Of a stretch of 64,000 bases of DNA, positions 12,229-23,800 are shown piece after piece. A program made the position numbers and the translations under genes. The notes under the pieces were generated by a model. It was not told where the DNA came from. It did no database searches and saw nothing but the letters and a program-made list of their open reading frames with translations. The stretch's first letter is position 1, and every line of letters begins with the position of its first letter. Source of the DNA: Naematelia aurantialba (lineage: Eukaryota > Basidiomycota > Tremellomycetes > Tremellales > Naemateliaceae); assembly GCA_021527695.1 (NCBI GenBank), contig JAKFAO010000008.1, forward strand, positions 1,488,001 to 1,552,000. The letters are read 5' to 3'.

Positions 12229-13308
12229 CTAATCCTCGTCAAAGTCAAAGACCTTTGTGTTCTTCCCGTAGATCTCGTCGTGTTTTGCTTGGATGACTGG
12301 GCCAGCCAGATGCTTCGGAGTACCGACCTCGTTCATGCCCCACTCCTCGGGCGTGTTGTCAAACACCATCCACTTTCGGATATCGCGGACGTGTTTGCCG
12401 GCCCAGCCTTCGCCCTCGTTGCCCCCAGCCCGGTGCACGACGGCGGTGTTGTCCCACACGACGACGTCACCCGGCTGGTTGTAGTACACCTTGGCAACGT
12501 ACTTGGGCTGCTCGACCATTTTTCGAAGGCGAAGGATGAGGGCGTCCGACTCGGCCGGGTCCATACCCTCGATATGGTGGAGATGGCTGGCGATGTAGAG
12601 GTCTTTGCGACCGGATCCTCTGTGGGTGATAACGACCTTGTGCTTGTGCATGGGATAGTCCCATGGGTCGAGAGCGGCAAACGTCGGGAAAGTGGGAAGC
12701 GCCACCCGCCTCGAGTGGAAGTGCGAGTGGACGCCCACTTTGTCCTCGAGCAGTGCCTTGGTCTCGTCGTCTAGGTCGTCATAGGCCGTCCGGGTGTCGC
12801 CAAACTCGGTAGCGCCACCCGTTCCGGGCGGGGGCAGCTGGCGCGCAATGATCGCCGTCAGCCGTACCCGACGTGCGTCGTACGACGTGTCGACGTGGAA
12901 CAGTCCCGTCTCTTTGGCCATGAACCACCGTAACTCGCCCGGCTTGACGATGCTCCCGTCCAGATAGAGGTTTGAGGGATCGCTCAGCCCCTGCGTAGGG
13001 AACCGCCGGCTCGGAGGCACGTCGGCGATCTCGCCAAATCGCGCGCCCCAGTCGACAAATTCCTGATCTGACATGCCCGTGTTCCGGAACACCAACATGC
13101 CATGCTTGCCGAGTCCCTGGCGGATGTTCTCCATCACATCCTCGGTGACGGGCTTGGAAAAGTCGACGCCTCGCACCACAGCGCCAAAGGTAGGATGCAC
13201 GGGCTCAAACTGCACCTTGGGCGCCGGTTGTGGCTGCGGTTGCAGCGTGAGCTTTGCCGGCACCGAGGGCACCTGGGCAGTGGTCGTGGTGGTCGTCGCA
13301 GTGGACAT
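12229..13308 (-). CDS. TauD/TfdA-family 2-oxoglutarate-dependent dioxygenase
   Basis: Fe(II)/2-oxoglutarate dioxygenase, typically acting on taurine, alkyl sulfonates or aryloxyacids, with loss of sulfite or an analogous group. The coding region is one open exon of 359 residues from the Met at 13308 (MSTATTTTT). An in-frame upstream ATG at 13416 exists but adds an atypical stretch. The Fe-binding facial triad is visible: FHVDTSYD supplies His and Asp, and WDNTAVVHRAGG supplies the distal His. RDIRKWMVFD carries the Arg that binds 2-oxoglutarate. Length and order match fungal sulfonate/alpha-ketoglutarate dioxygenases. It is divergent from a DAL5-type permease across about 590 bp, a common arrangement of an uptake gene with its catabolic enzyme. 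The stop lies about 170 bp from the convergent transcription factor. The substrate is inferred only from the family. Confidence 0.88.
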   Translation of the reverse strand: MSTATTTTTTAQVPSVPAKLTLQPQPQPAPKVQFEPVHPTFGAVVRGVDFSKPVTEDVMENIRQGLGKHGMLVFRNTGMSDQEFVDWGARFGEIADVPPSRRFPTQGLSDPSNLYLDGSIVKPGELRWFMAKETGLFHVDTSYDARRVRLTAIIARQLPPPGTGGATEFGDTRTAYDDLDDETKALLEDKVGVHSHFHSRRVALPTFPTFAALDPWDYPMHKHKVVITHRGSGRKDLYIASHLHHIEGMDPAESDALILRLRKMVEQPKYVAKVYYNQPGDVVVWDNTAVVHRAGGNEGEGWAGKHVRDIRKWMVFDNTPEEWGMNEVGTPKHLAGPVIQAKHDEIYGKNTKVFDFDED

Positions 13309-13901
13309 GTTGCTAAGCAAGTGTGATGCCAAAATTGGTTCGGCACAAGCACGCATAGAAAAGGGCTGGCCAACGCAGAGCAACACAGTCCGGCGCGGTG
13401 GGTGCCGGACATCCACCGGACTCGTCCGTGTTCAAGCAGGTGACCTGAGGTTGGCGGAGCATTTATTCCACCGGTATTCCACCGTCTAGTCGCGCTATAT
13501 CCCTTCCCAGTTAGTCGAAGTGCGACCGTCCAGATACAAATTAAAATAGGCCCCGAATAGCAGAGCAGGTGAGAGGTGAGGAGTCCGGAAGGTTAACCGG
13601 GCCTATTGTCTGCTATTCCCCGCAAGGTTCAGAAGGGGCGATCGGTGTTCACAGCGACGAGCAGAAATCCACCCCACTTGGAGCATGGACAACGATGGAT
13701 GCTGCGAATCCTCCATTTGGAGAGCGCCGGCCCGTGGGGCCCGTCCGGCGCCGGTGGGGGTCCCGAAGATGGGCAAGACGGCAGCCTCACAAACATGGGA
13801 CAACGACGAGATCGTTGACCGATATTTCGATATAAGCGTGCCGAGGCGCAGACAGTCACGCACGGTCTTGCCTGCGCCACTCGCATCATTCGCCTGCAAC
13901 C
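13309..13901. promoter_or_regulatory. Divergent promoter, dioxygenase / DAL5-type permease
   Basis: The 593-bp region lies between two outward-facing start codons, so it must hold both promoters. A CGGAAGGTTAACCGGG-like segment near 13585 has CGG/CCG half-sites of the sort bound by Zn2Cys6 regulators. Whether the nearby zinc-cluster factor binds here is inference. Confidence 0.5.
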
Positions 13902-16028
13902 ATGGACCTCAAGGACGACAAGGGCATTGGCGCCACCGAGCACATCGAGTCGACGGCCGGGGTGCCCCATCTCGACCCCAACGCCACCAGCAAGCTTCAC
14001 CGTCATGGGGTGACGGACGTGGTCGACGAGGCCGCGCGCATCCTGGAACAGGCGGGTGGCCATGTGGAGTACACGGCCGCCGAGAAGAAGAAGCTTCTAC
14101 GGCGGATCGACATCTACGTATGCATCCCGATGTGTCTGACCTACTTTATCCAGCAGGTGGGTTATGGAGTCGCTGCCAGTTTGCGTGCGCACGCTCATCT
14201 CGTATGTCTAGATGGATAAATCGTCCCTTGGATGGGCTGCCATCTTTGACCTCCAGACAGAGACCCACCTAGTTGGAACGCAGTATTCGTGGCTTTCGTC
14301 CGTTGGGTACTTTGCCCAACTCGTCTGCCAGCCCTTGTCGTCTTATGCTCTCATCGTCTTTCCCGTCAAGTACTGGGTCATGTCAGTGCAAACACATTCG
14401 ATCGGCAAGGGTTTGCTGACTGGGGCAGGTTCAACATGATATCGTGGGGTATTGTCACCATCTGCACAGCAGCAGCTACCAACTTCCACGGCTTCCTCGT
14501 CTGCCGTATTTTGCTAGGAGCGTTTGAGGCGACCGTGCTCCCGAGTTTCATCTTCATCACCCAGATGTGGTATACGCGTCGAGAGCAGTCGTACCGTACC
14601 ATCGCGTACCAGATTGCCAATTCATGCGCCGCCATCATCGGCCCACTCATCTCGTACGGTATTGTGAGTTGAGACAGCCTACCATCTAGTCGAAATGTAA
14701 CGTCGGAACAGGGTCATGTCGGTGAGACCGGTGGCAAGCTACGAGCGTACCAGGGTATCTTCCTCTTCATGGGCGCCTTTACGCTAGCCATCGCTCCAAT
14801 CGTATGGTACCTCATGCCCAACTCGCCTACGACAGCCAAGTTCCTCCGTAAGGGTAATGACCGCTTGATCGCCCTCGAGCGCCTGCGGGAGAACAACACC
14901 GGCACCAAGGTCTCCAAGTTCAACTGGCCACAATGTAGGTCCTGCCATTTGCCCTTCCCGCCCTGACCTACGTGACACACCATGTCCTTCGCGATGGTAG
15001 ATTCTTACTAACACCCGGGCAGTCTGGGAGGCGATGCGCGATCCCAAGACTTGGATGTGGGTCGGCATGTTCTTCTGTGTAGCTTGCCCCTCTGGCGGGA
15101 TCGGTGCCTTTGGCGGTCTGATCACCAAGGGCTTCGGCTTCAACTCGTTCGTCTCGGTCCTCATGCAGATGCCTACCGGCGCCATCGGGATCATCATGAT
15201 CTTGAGCAACATCTTCGTGCAAAACCACTTCAAGATCCGCTTCGCCTTTATCGCGTACGTCGATACCCATGAACCACCTGCATCCTGAACCACCAGCTGA
15301 CGAAATCAGCGCCATGACGATTCCCGCTATTGCTGGAGCGACAGCGCTGATCAAGGTCAAGCGCACCTCGCCAGGAGGCCTCATCGCGGCCTACTACGTC
15401 TGCTACTGCTACACCTGTCTCCAACCTCTGCTGTACGCGTGGGCCAATCTCAATGCCGGGGGAACCACCAAACGTGTCGTCACCACCGCGTCGCTGTTCG
15501 TCGCCCAATGCGTGGGGAACGTAAGTCCCATTCCTCTCGTCCTCTCATTCATCCGTCTGTCCTCAAGATCTGGTAAACGACATGCCTCACCACTACTCGG
15601 ACGGCGTTCGAAGATGTTGTGCTAATCCACCGCCTGCAGATTGTTGGTCCGCAAGTCTACCTGACTCGAGAGGCACCGGTGTACCGGACCGGCCTGATCG
15701 TCGACATTTGCTGCTGGGGCGTGCTGTGCTTGCTGATCCTCACGATGGGATGGCACCTGAAGCGACTGAACAAGAAACAAGCCGCCCGTCGTAAGGCCCT
15801 CGGCCTCCCCGCGGAGCTCAAGGACATGTCCATCATGACTCTGGAAGAGGCCGAGGCGTACAAGCTCCAGCTCACTGAGCAACTGCGTACTGCGGGCTTT
15901 GACGAGGCAAGGCTGTACGAAAAGTCTTTCGACGACTTGACCGACTTTGAGTGAGTCCACATTATAACGGATGCGGCGAGGTGGTCTGACGTGCGTGTAG
16001 GAACCCCTTGTTCATGTACGTGATCTGA
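13902..16028 (+). CDS. MFS permease, DAL5 (allantoate/anion:cation symporter) family
   Basis: Membrane importer for small carboxylates, sulfonates or related anions. Eight exons join without frame problems: 13902-14156, 14212-14381, 14429-14663, 14712-14934, 15023-15254, 15310-15520, 15640-15950 and 16001-16028. The N-terminus is a long hydrophilic region ending LLRRIDIYVCIPMCLTYFIQ, followed by DKSSLGWAAIFDL. The loop 2-3 region (WLSSVGYFAQLV), the helix-4 motif RILLGAFEATVLPSF and the central loop KTWMWVGMFF are family-typical. The C-terminal tail is charged and ends with a very short last exon encoding NPLFMYVI. Divergent pairing with the dioxygenase suggests it delivers that enzyme's substrate. 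Confidence 0.88.
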
Positions 16029-17857
16029 TTGGGGCGAGAAATTGTCAACCGCGCGATAGGGTCTACATGCAGGGCACGTTCAAGGCCAGGTTCTGTAACG
16101 TCTCGTGCCAGGTCAGGATTGTAAAGGAGAAGGCTCCCTCTATGCAAAGGAATAATACTGCAAATAATCAGCATACAACAGAATATCACATATATTGAGT
16201 TCGGCATAGAGATCACCCAGTTCCAAATTAGTGCCATTGCAACGAACAAAAGCCTGCAGACATCCTGCATGTCGTTGAACTAATCGATCGGCGGCAGCAG
16301 CGCGAACGTCGGCTTTCGTGTAGTTGTTTGCGAGGCTGATGCTGGACCATACGCTCGATACATGCAGGGACTTCATCTTGACCGCTGCAAGACATTCAGA
16401 GAGGAGACAAAACCGCTGTCGACGCTCGTAAGGGTTGACATGTGATACTCGGACTTCGGAAAACCCATGCCAAGCCGCTGCCGATCTCAAGTTCACGGCA
16501 AGACGGCAAAGTCGACAGCACACTGAGCGTTGTGCAACACATGATGGAGCAGTACAATATCACGGTCACGAAACCCCGCCTGCCGTGTGTGCTGTATTGT
16601 CAAAGCAGCTTATATCGCATCGAAGGGCATATACAGAATACATTCTTTCAATATATATATCTCGTACTCCTTTCTCGTTTCACTCAAGAGATATATCTCT
16701 TGTCATTCTCCCTCTTGCTCCAGTATTCTCCTCGAGTCCCTCGAGTACCCGCAGTCGCCATCACGACCAACAAAAGTGGATGCTAGCGTGCTCACCCAAC
16801 CCGCCATCATCTATGCGAAGAACAAACAGGTTGGAATCCCAAGGACGTCTCGTACAGCAGAAAGGTCCACCGCTCCGGGTGTGGGCGATCCTGTCGTTCG
16901 ACAGATCATTTACAGGGCAGAGTTCCTACAGCAGGAGCAAGGCGGATTTCACTAGCAAGTTGGTCGCCATCTTGAACAAGAGCGACGGCCCCGTGCAGAA
17001 TTCCAGCCCTGCCTTCGTCCAAGAGAACTGCCCACTTTGATCGACCGGCCCTGGAGGCGTCACAGCGGCTCTGCAAGGCCAAGCATAAAACCAAACCGCA
17101 AAGGACAAGATCGATCCTCAACTTACAGATCTGCGACAGGTTGGCTGAGGGCACGACGGTCCCGGACGTTAAATGTTACCTTGAGGGTCGAAGCGAAGGA
17201 TACGTGGGTCGCTCGGAACCATAGGCAAACGTTAGGTCGGTGGTGATGTCGAGAGCTGCCAACTCGGGAGGGGGAAGTTGGATGGATGGATGAAAATGTG
17301 AATGAACAAACAGCCAGGAAGGAAATTGGAACAATGAGGATGGTTGGCGGTGTGCCGTGAACGGACACACACACACACACACACCGACACGCTCGCGCAC
17401 ACATCCGTCTCATCCACTTCTTTCCTTATATCCTCCTCTCTCTCTCTCCCCCTCTCCCACCACTTCAAGATCCATTCTACAATGTCCGCTGGCAACGGTG
17501 AGCATACTGTCACCTCTTCTGACCGTTGGCTCGTTTACGACTTTGTAAGCCTGGGTAATGCCCATGTGTCGCTACCGATGCACGCACCCGCAACATGTGT
17601 TCCGAATCTATCTGTCAAGGGCAAGGTGGATGTCGAGCCGGGTTACAGATAATGCGCTTCAACCTGATGTGGCAATCCTTTGAAAGCCAACTCCGTACCT
17701 CCTTTATGACTCACCTCCATTGCTCTCAAACGCAGCACCAAGAACGCGACGTACTTGAGAAGAAAATCAGTACGATGAGCCGCGTCTTTACCCACCGTCT
17801 CCTGTCTCGCCGTCTTCTCATCGGTGGTCTGGCAGGGCCGACACTTCGCCACCCATC
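16029..17857. other. Long intergenic region with A/T-rich and microsatellite tracts
   Basis: No convincing gene. There are an AT-rich stretch near 16640-16700 (ATATAT runs), an (AC)n microsatellite at about 17365-17384 and a CT-rich tract at 17431-17460. An ATG at 17482 is followed after 16 nt by GTGAGC and could be a short 5' exon of the giant gene. I could not find a partner acceptor that keeps frame, so I start that gene at 17858. Confidence 0.5.
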
Positions 17858-20800
17858 ATGTCGCAAATCCAGCAGGCGCTATGGGAGTCTGTGCTGGTGG
17901 TCGGAGCATTGCTTATCATCTTCCTACTCTCCGTCATGCACCTTCGTGGATGGTTCAAGTCTTCGACACCCAGCAAGGCCGAAGCTGCTGTCCAAACCTC
18001 GGCACCATCTGCATCTCAACCGCCTCCTGGAGGACCGCGCCAAGGAACCCGAAGCAAATCGGATTCAAGCCCAGAACCACCACCGGCGGGCCAGTCCGGG
18101 TCCCCAGAACCTGCACCCGTCCCGTCTAGTCCACAGCCTTCGCCGCAGCCTCCTACGCCCAGTACAGCACCCCCTACGGCGCCAAGCACGGCCCCCCCAA
18201 AAAAACCGTCACCACCTCGACAAGAGGACCCACCGACGCCGTTGACTTCCGATACCGATAGCACTATACCACCGTCACCTCCAGCCTCCCCTTTGCCCGT
18301 TCAGCCAGCCAATCCGCCGGCCGATAACGTGCAGCCGAGGACACCCGAGACGTCCTCGACTCCTTCGACGAGCGGGGACGAGGGACAAGGAGGAAGAGGT
18401 CTGCCCCCTGGGCCACCACCGGGGCCTCCACCCGGTCCCCCGCCCAGTCCCCCACACAGTCCTCCGCACGGCCCGGGGACTAAGCGAGTGAGGATAGACA
18501 GAACTCCCCAGGTACTCGGTGGAGACGATCAACCTGGCGTTCCTCCCGTTTCCCGTTCTCCCGGACCACCCCCTCCTCCTGTTCATCCCCCAGCATCTCC
18601 ACATCAACAGCGGCAGGGCGGTCGGGTTCGTTTCGCCGATACCGTGAACCGGCGCTCGCCCCCTCCAGCGGGGACGGACACTGACGAGGAAACCGAGGAA
18701 GAAGAGGATAGTCCACCGCCACGTCCCTTTGGACCACGAGGGCCTCGGTCGCCTCCTCAAGGCGATCCACCGGGACCTGCGCCGCCCGCGCCCCGGCCAC
18801 CACCATCCCCCGGTGGCGGAGATGGCAAGGGTGGCAAGACCAAGGAGAACAAGAACTTCAAAACCAATCGCTACAGTGACGATCCGAACGCCCCACCACC
18901 GTACTCTGACGCAAACAATCTTGCGTTTGGTCTCGAGGCCGCCGAGAAACGCTGGCTCAAAGGGGATCAGGCGAAGTGGCAAGATGTACAGGTCTACCAA
19001 TATCCTTTAGGTACTGGCAAGCGAGAGAGACGGCCCGCAAGAGCTATGCACCGACCGCCACCGATCGTCATCCCTCCGAGAAAGTCGGCACTCAAGTCAC
19101 GTCTTGCCAGTGCGCGTACCCCTGCAACGGCAAAAACATCAGCCAGCCTTGGTATCGCAGATCCGAACTCCGCAAATCACTACCCATTGTCGGCGGCCCC
19201 TTGGAAAGTCATTGGAGGGGAGGTTCCAGCCAAGCCTCCCATCACACTCTCACCTTTGAGAGCTCCAGCGAAAGACGATGGGACGACACGCTTTGCGGAC
19301 AGAGCCCAGGCGACGGGAAGTCCAGAATATCCTCAGCGCTTGCCGATCAATACCGTCGAAGCCGAGGAACCTTGGAAGACGGTACCTCCAACGGATAAGA
19401 TCCGTAGCATTGAGGAAGAGGTAGAGAACTCAAACACCCGACCCGTCAACGACACCTCTCAGAGTACAACAAAAGCAAAAGTTGCCGAGCCGGTGAATGT
19501 CGCGGTCAAAGTGGAAGGTCCAGAGACGATCAAAGTAGGCAAAGCAGAAACTGTCTCGATAGAAGCGGACTCTGCGGCGGGCTCCAATACGCACGAGGTA
19601 ATAGTGACAGTCCAGGGCCTAGGTGACCCGGGGGACGACGCCAAAGCCAAGAAGGCAAAGGAAAAGGCGGAGGTAGACAAGGACGAGGTTGAAGATGATG
19701 CTGCAGAAGGGAAAGCGAAGAAGAAGGGAAAAAAGGATAAGGGTCCGAAACAGCCCGCAGAAGAGGAGCCTGAAGCCGAAGAGGCCGGAGGCGGGAGACC
19801 GAAGAAGGCAAAGGAGAAGAAGAAGAAGCCGGTGGCGGCGACGGTAGAGGAGGAAGAATCGAGTGAGGAAGAGGTCACTCTTCCCTCTGGCAAGAAGGTC
19901 AAGCAAAAGAAGAAACCGAAGGAGCCAGGAGCGGCAAAAGTGAAGGCTGCAGAGGAAGGAGGAGAGGAAGAGCCCCCGGCAGCCAGAGCGAAGAAACCCA
20001 AGCAGAAAGGGGTGGTGCCAGAAGCGGTGGTTGACGAGTCGAGTGAAGAAGAGGTCGTTTTACCGTCAGGCAAGAAGACGAAGCAGAAGAAACCCCCAAG
20101 AGCAAACAATCCACAAGGAGCGGATGACAGCGCTCCAGCCGCTCCAGGGGCCTTGGGCGGTCCGGCTGGGACGAAGAACAAGGCGCAGATGAAACTCCGT
20201 GTAGTTGGTGCACCAGCAGTCGATGCGGATGAGGTGGAAGGTGATCCCCCACAAACAGATCCGGACGGCAACACCCGCGACGCTCGCATTAAGCGATTCG
20301 ACAAGACCCGGGCCGCAAAGCCGACCGAAGCTGGAGTCCCCCAGCCAGCACCGCCGGGCCCACCAGCACCCGATCCTCCAGCGCCACCAAGTCAAAGCCA
20401 GAACCGCGCGGAGAGAGCTGTCGAACCCGGGCAAACCGCCGGACCTGCTCATGCTATGGGCACAAATGTTCCATCAGACGGAGAGGCGGTACATGTGCCT
20501 GCGGCCGCCGCCCAAACGCGCCCACAGCGCCCGACAGATCTGGTTCGGCAAGGTAATGTGCCAGCTCCAAGTGGAGATCAGGGCGCAGTCCCTCAACCGG
20601 CCAATCTTACTGCACCGACGTCGCGGACTCTCCCTGGCATTCAAGAGAATGCTGCAGCTCCAACTCACGGACCCAGTGGAAGAGAGGAGGATAGCTCACC
20701 AGAAGTCGAGCTCCCGAAGAGGAATGATGACGGAAACCCTCTTGGAGGGGGGACCCGTGGAAGGAACAAACACCACAAACCAACTGCAATGTACCCCGAC

Positions 20801-23800
20801 GATCCCGTCAACCAGGTGCAACCTCCTCCTGCAACCCAGAACCAGCGGCAAGAAACCATGCCTCCTGGTGATCTCAGCGAGCCAGAAACGGCGGACTCTA
20901 CCTGGGAGCCAGATGAACACTCCGATGTTGAAGCAGATTCGAATAGGCCAGACCCTACGGCCCGGCAACCGGGTATCGGTAGATCGACCCAACTTCCGTC
21001 AGTCGGTCGTCCGAAGAGGGGGCGAACAAACCCTGACGAACCGAGGGACCAAGGAAATGGGAGCGGGAACATCCCTCAGCTACCTGGACCGAACCCCAGA
21101 CCAGGTATGACCTCACATCGGCTTGTCTTTCTTGATGCTGATCTCGACTCCAGAGAACCGGTCTCCTCCAGAAGAGTATTACGACAGCGAGGAGGAACAG
21201 GATCCTCGCTACGACGACATCTACAGCGCACCACCGACACCGGCACCTGCCGCACCATCAAAGCAGTTGGCAGGCAATGATCCACCACTGGGCGCAGCGA
21301 CGCAAGTTCGTCCGACTGTGGCGAGCCCGCCTATCGCCTTCGAGACGACTGAACACCGAGATACTGAAAACGATGAGTCTGACACTGAGAATGATCCCGC
21401 GTCTGCTACACACCGAGCCCCGACACTCCCTCCTCTGCGAGCCACACGAGCAACGCCATCCGCGGAAGCCGCCAATCAAGGCCAAGAAACTCGCGCTACG
21501 CGAGAAGATGCAAAATCATGGAGTCCCATGACTCCAGCAGGGGACCCACAGGTTCAAGCCGACTCGTCTCTGCGAGAAGGCAGAGAGGCGTTGAGCCCAG
21601 TCAGATCAATCAGAGATTCCGTCCCGCAACAAGACGCTCCACCTCTGTATGCTCCAACAAGCAGTCCTCACAGCAAAAATACGGCACTGGAACGCGCACA
21701 TCCGGTGGACAGCACGGTACATGGAGCAATTATGGAGAACGCCTCCACTCAGGTCAGCCAGGAGAGGCCTGCCCTGCCAAGTCTCACCAGTGGCCAAAAT
21801 TCGGCCCAAACTCGCGGCCCGTGGGCACCGATACTCTCTGACCGTCGTCAGGTCAATAACGAGCAAGACGAAGACAAAGATGAAGTTGACGACCGACCAG
21901 CAGACGACGAAGACGCAGATGACGAAGACGCAGATCAGATATTCAGTCACGGCGTCCAACAAGACAGGAATATGGTGCCTGATGAAAATCACCTTCCGCA
22001 AGGAGAGGTGGTAGTTGGCCAATGGCTGGATCCTAGACGAGCCCTTCCGGATGGCAGGGAGCCGGAAAACAGTCAGGACGAGGCGGATGGTGCTGCACTG
22101 GTCAGGCGAGCTTCTGGCCGCATGTCTTCCGCTCCAGGACGAAATATGGACTCTGTCGAACCTGCTTCGCCGGCGCAGACGACATCACAGACAGAGCTGA
22201 TGAGGCGACCGCGAGATGCAGTCAACTCCGTGGCGCCTGAACGGGAGGACAACGCACTTGTCCAGCAACCTCGCCGCGTGGTGGCTTCTGTGTCGCCTCC
22301 AAGCACCGACGATGAAGCGCCCGGTGCATTGGTAAGAAGACCCGCTGGAGATTTGGCTCCCGTCTCGCCTATCTCACCTACCTCCCCTGCGAGTCTAGCG
22401 ACGCCGGACGACGGTGCTTTAGTCACGAGGGAGGCCCGTGCAATGACGACTGCCTCGGCTGGACGACGTGCACCGGGCGACGATAGCGCCTTGACGAGAA
22501 GGAACCCGTTAAGCGTCCGGGATACCACATCGCCTCCCGAAGGTGAAGCTGATGATACGCGCAACGCTTTGGCTAGGCGACCACCAGGAGTTGTGACTGC
22601 GACGACACGGCCTACTGGTCTAGCACTGCAGGATACTCGCAGTGACTTATCCGGCAGTGACGCCAGAACCGTCAGAGCGGCACTACAGTCCAATGCACGT
22701 TCACTACCTGCTGGAAGCAGGTCTCCAGTAGCCGACACACCGATGGTGCCAAGAAACAGAAGTAGAGTGGTCCTTCCAGATTCGGGGAACAGTGGTAGAG
22801 TTCAAGGCATCCACAACGATCTGCCCAGAAATGTCTACGATCCCCGAAACCCACCGCAATTGCAGCTACCAACAGCTACACGCACGCCTAGAGCTCTGAA
22901 ATCCATTGAGGATGCGGACGAGGAATCCACTGAAGAGAAAGATGAGGATGATGAATCTGCTGAAGACGAACTTGTCTCTTACGGTGTACTGGAGGAAAGG
23001 GAAAGACAGCAGCGTCTCGACGGGACAGGAGTTCGCGAGCAAGTAGTCGCAGAGGTAGTGGATCCTCGCCGGGCACTCTCAGCCGGCTCTTCTACCAACG
23101 ATAAAGCTGAACCGTGGCATCCCATGAGACCCAGTGTGGAAGCTGGTGAGAGTCATTCCGAAGCAGAAGGAGAGATCGTCTCTTATGGTGCTCGCGATCT
23201 GCGGACACAAGCCAATGACGCTCGCAGCGATCGCCCTGGGCAGAACATCAATCTGCGCCCAACTCTCCCAGCAGCGTCAGCGGCAGAGCAGGCCGTATCT
23301 TTCTCTGACAATAACAATCGGGATGTACCGCCCGCGCTTCCACCTAGACGAGCCCTGAAAGAAAGCCCGCATGAAGAGCGCCAAGAGGAGGACTCCTCTG
23401 AAGACGAAGAGGTAGAACGGATCGAGTCACACGGTGTGCGGGAGGCTCGCGAACAAGATCCATACAGGCAGCAGCGAGAAGTCGTCACGCAGCAATGGCT
23501 GGACCCCCGACGTGCGATTCCCCCTCCGCGTGCCAGCAACGTAGACAAGGAACACGCTGGCAGTCTGGTACTTGCAACTGGGGTGGCAAATGAACAGCGC
23601 GATGTTATCGAGGCTGAAACAACGAGCTCTGAACCCGACTCGAACGCAGACCCCGCTCCAGTGCAAGTTGTCCGGAATTTGCCTCTTTCCAGGAACCCTG
23701 TCGGACCTCCACTGCCGTCAAGGACACCAGGCGTCCTCACTGTGGACCGATCGGTACTGGAAAGTAGTGAGGACGAGGATGTGGGCAATACCCAGTCGAT

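Noticed and set aside
12073..12774. A 233-codon open frame on the plus strand
   Set aside because: It is antisense to the TauD dioxygenase, whose catalytic residues are all in place on the other strand, and has no domain.
16435..17040. A 201-codon open frame in the intergenic region
   Set aside because: No ATG-supported start, domain, hydrophobic pattern or splice sites. The composition looks like non-coding AT- and CT-rich DNA.
17365..17384. (AC)n tract as a functional regulatory or hotspot element
   Set aside because: It is a simple microsatellite, and nothing in the context gives it a role.
19459..20304. A 281-codon open frame on the minus strand
   Set aside because: It lies entirely antisense to the Lys/Glu-rich exon of the giant gene. 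The Ser/Phe/Ala-rich translation is the mirror of that codon bias.
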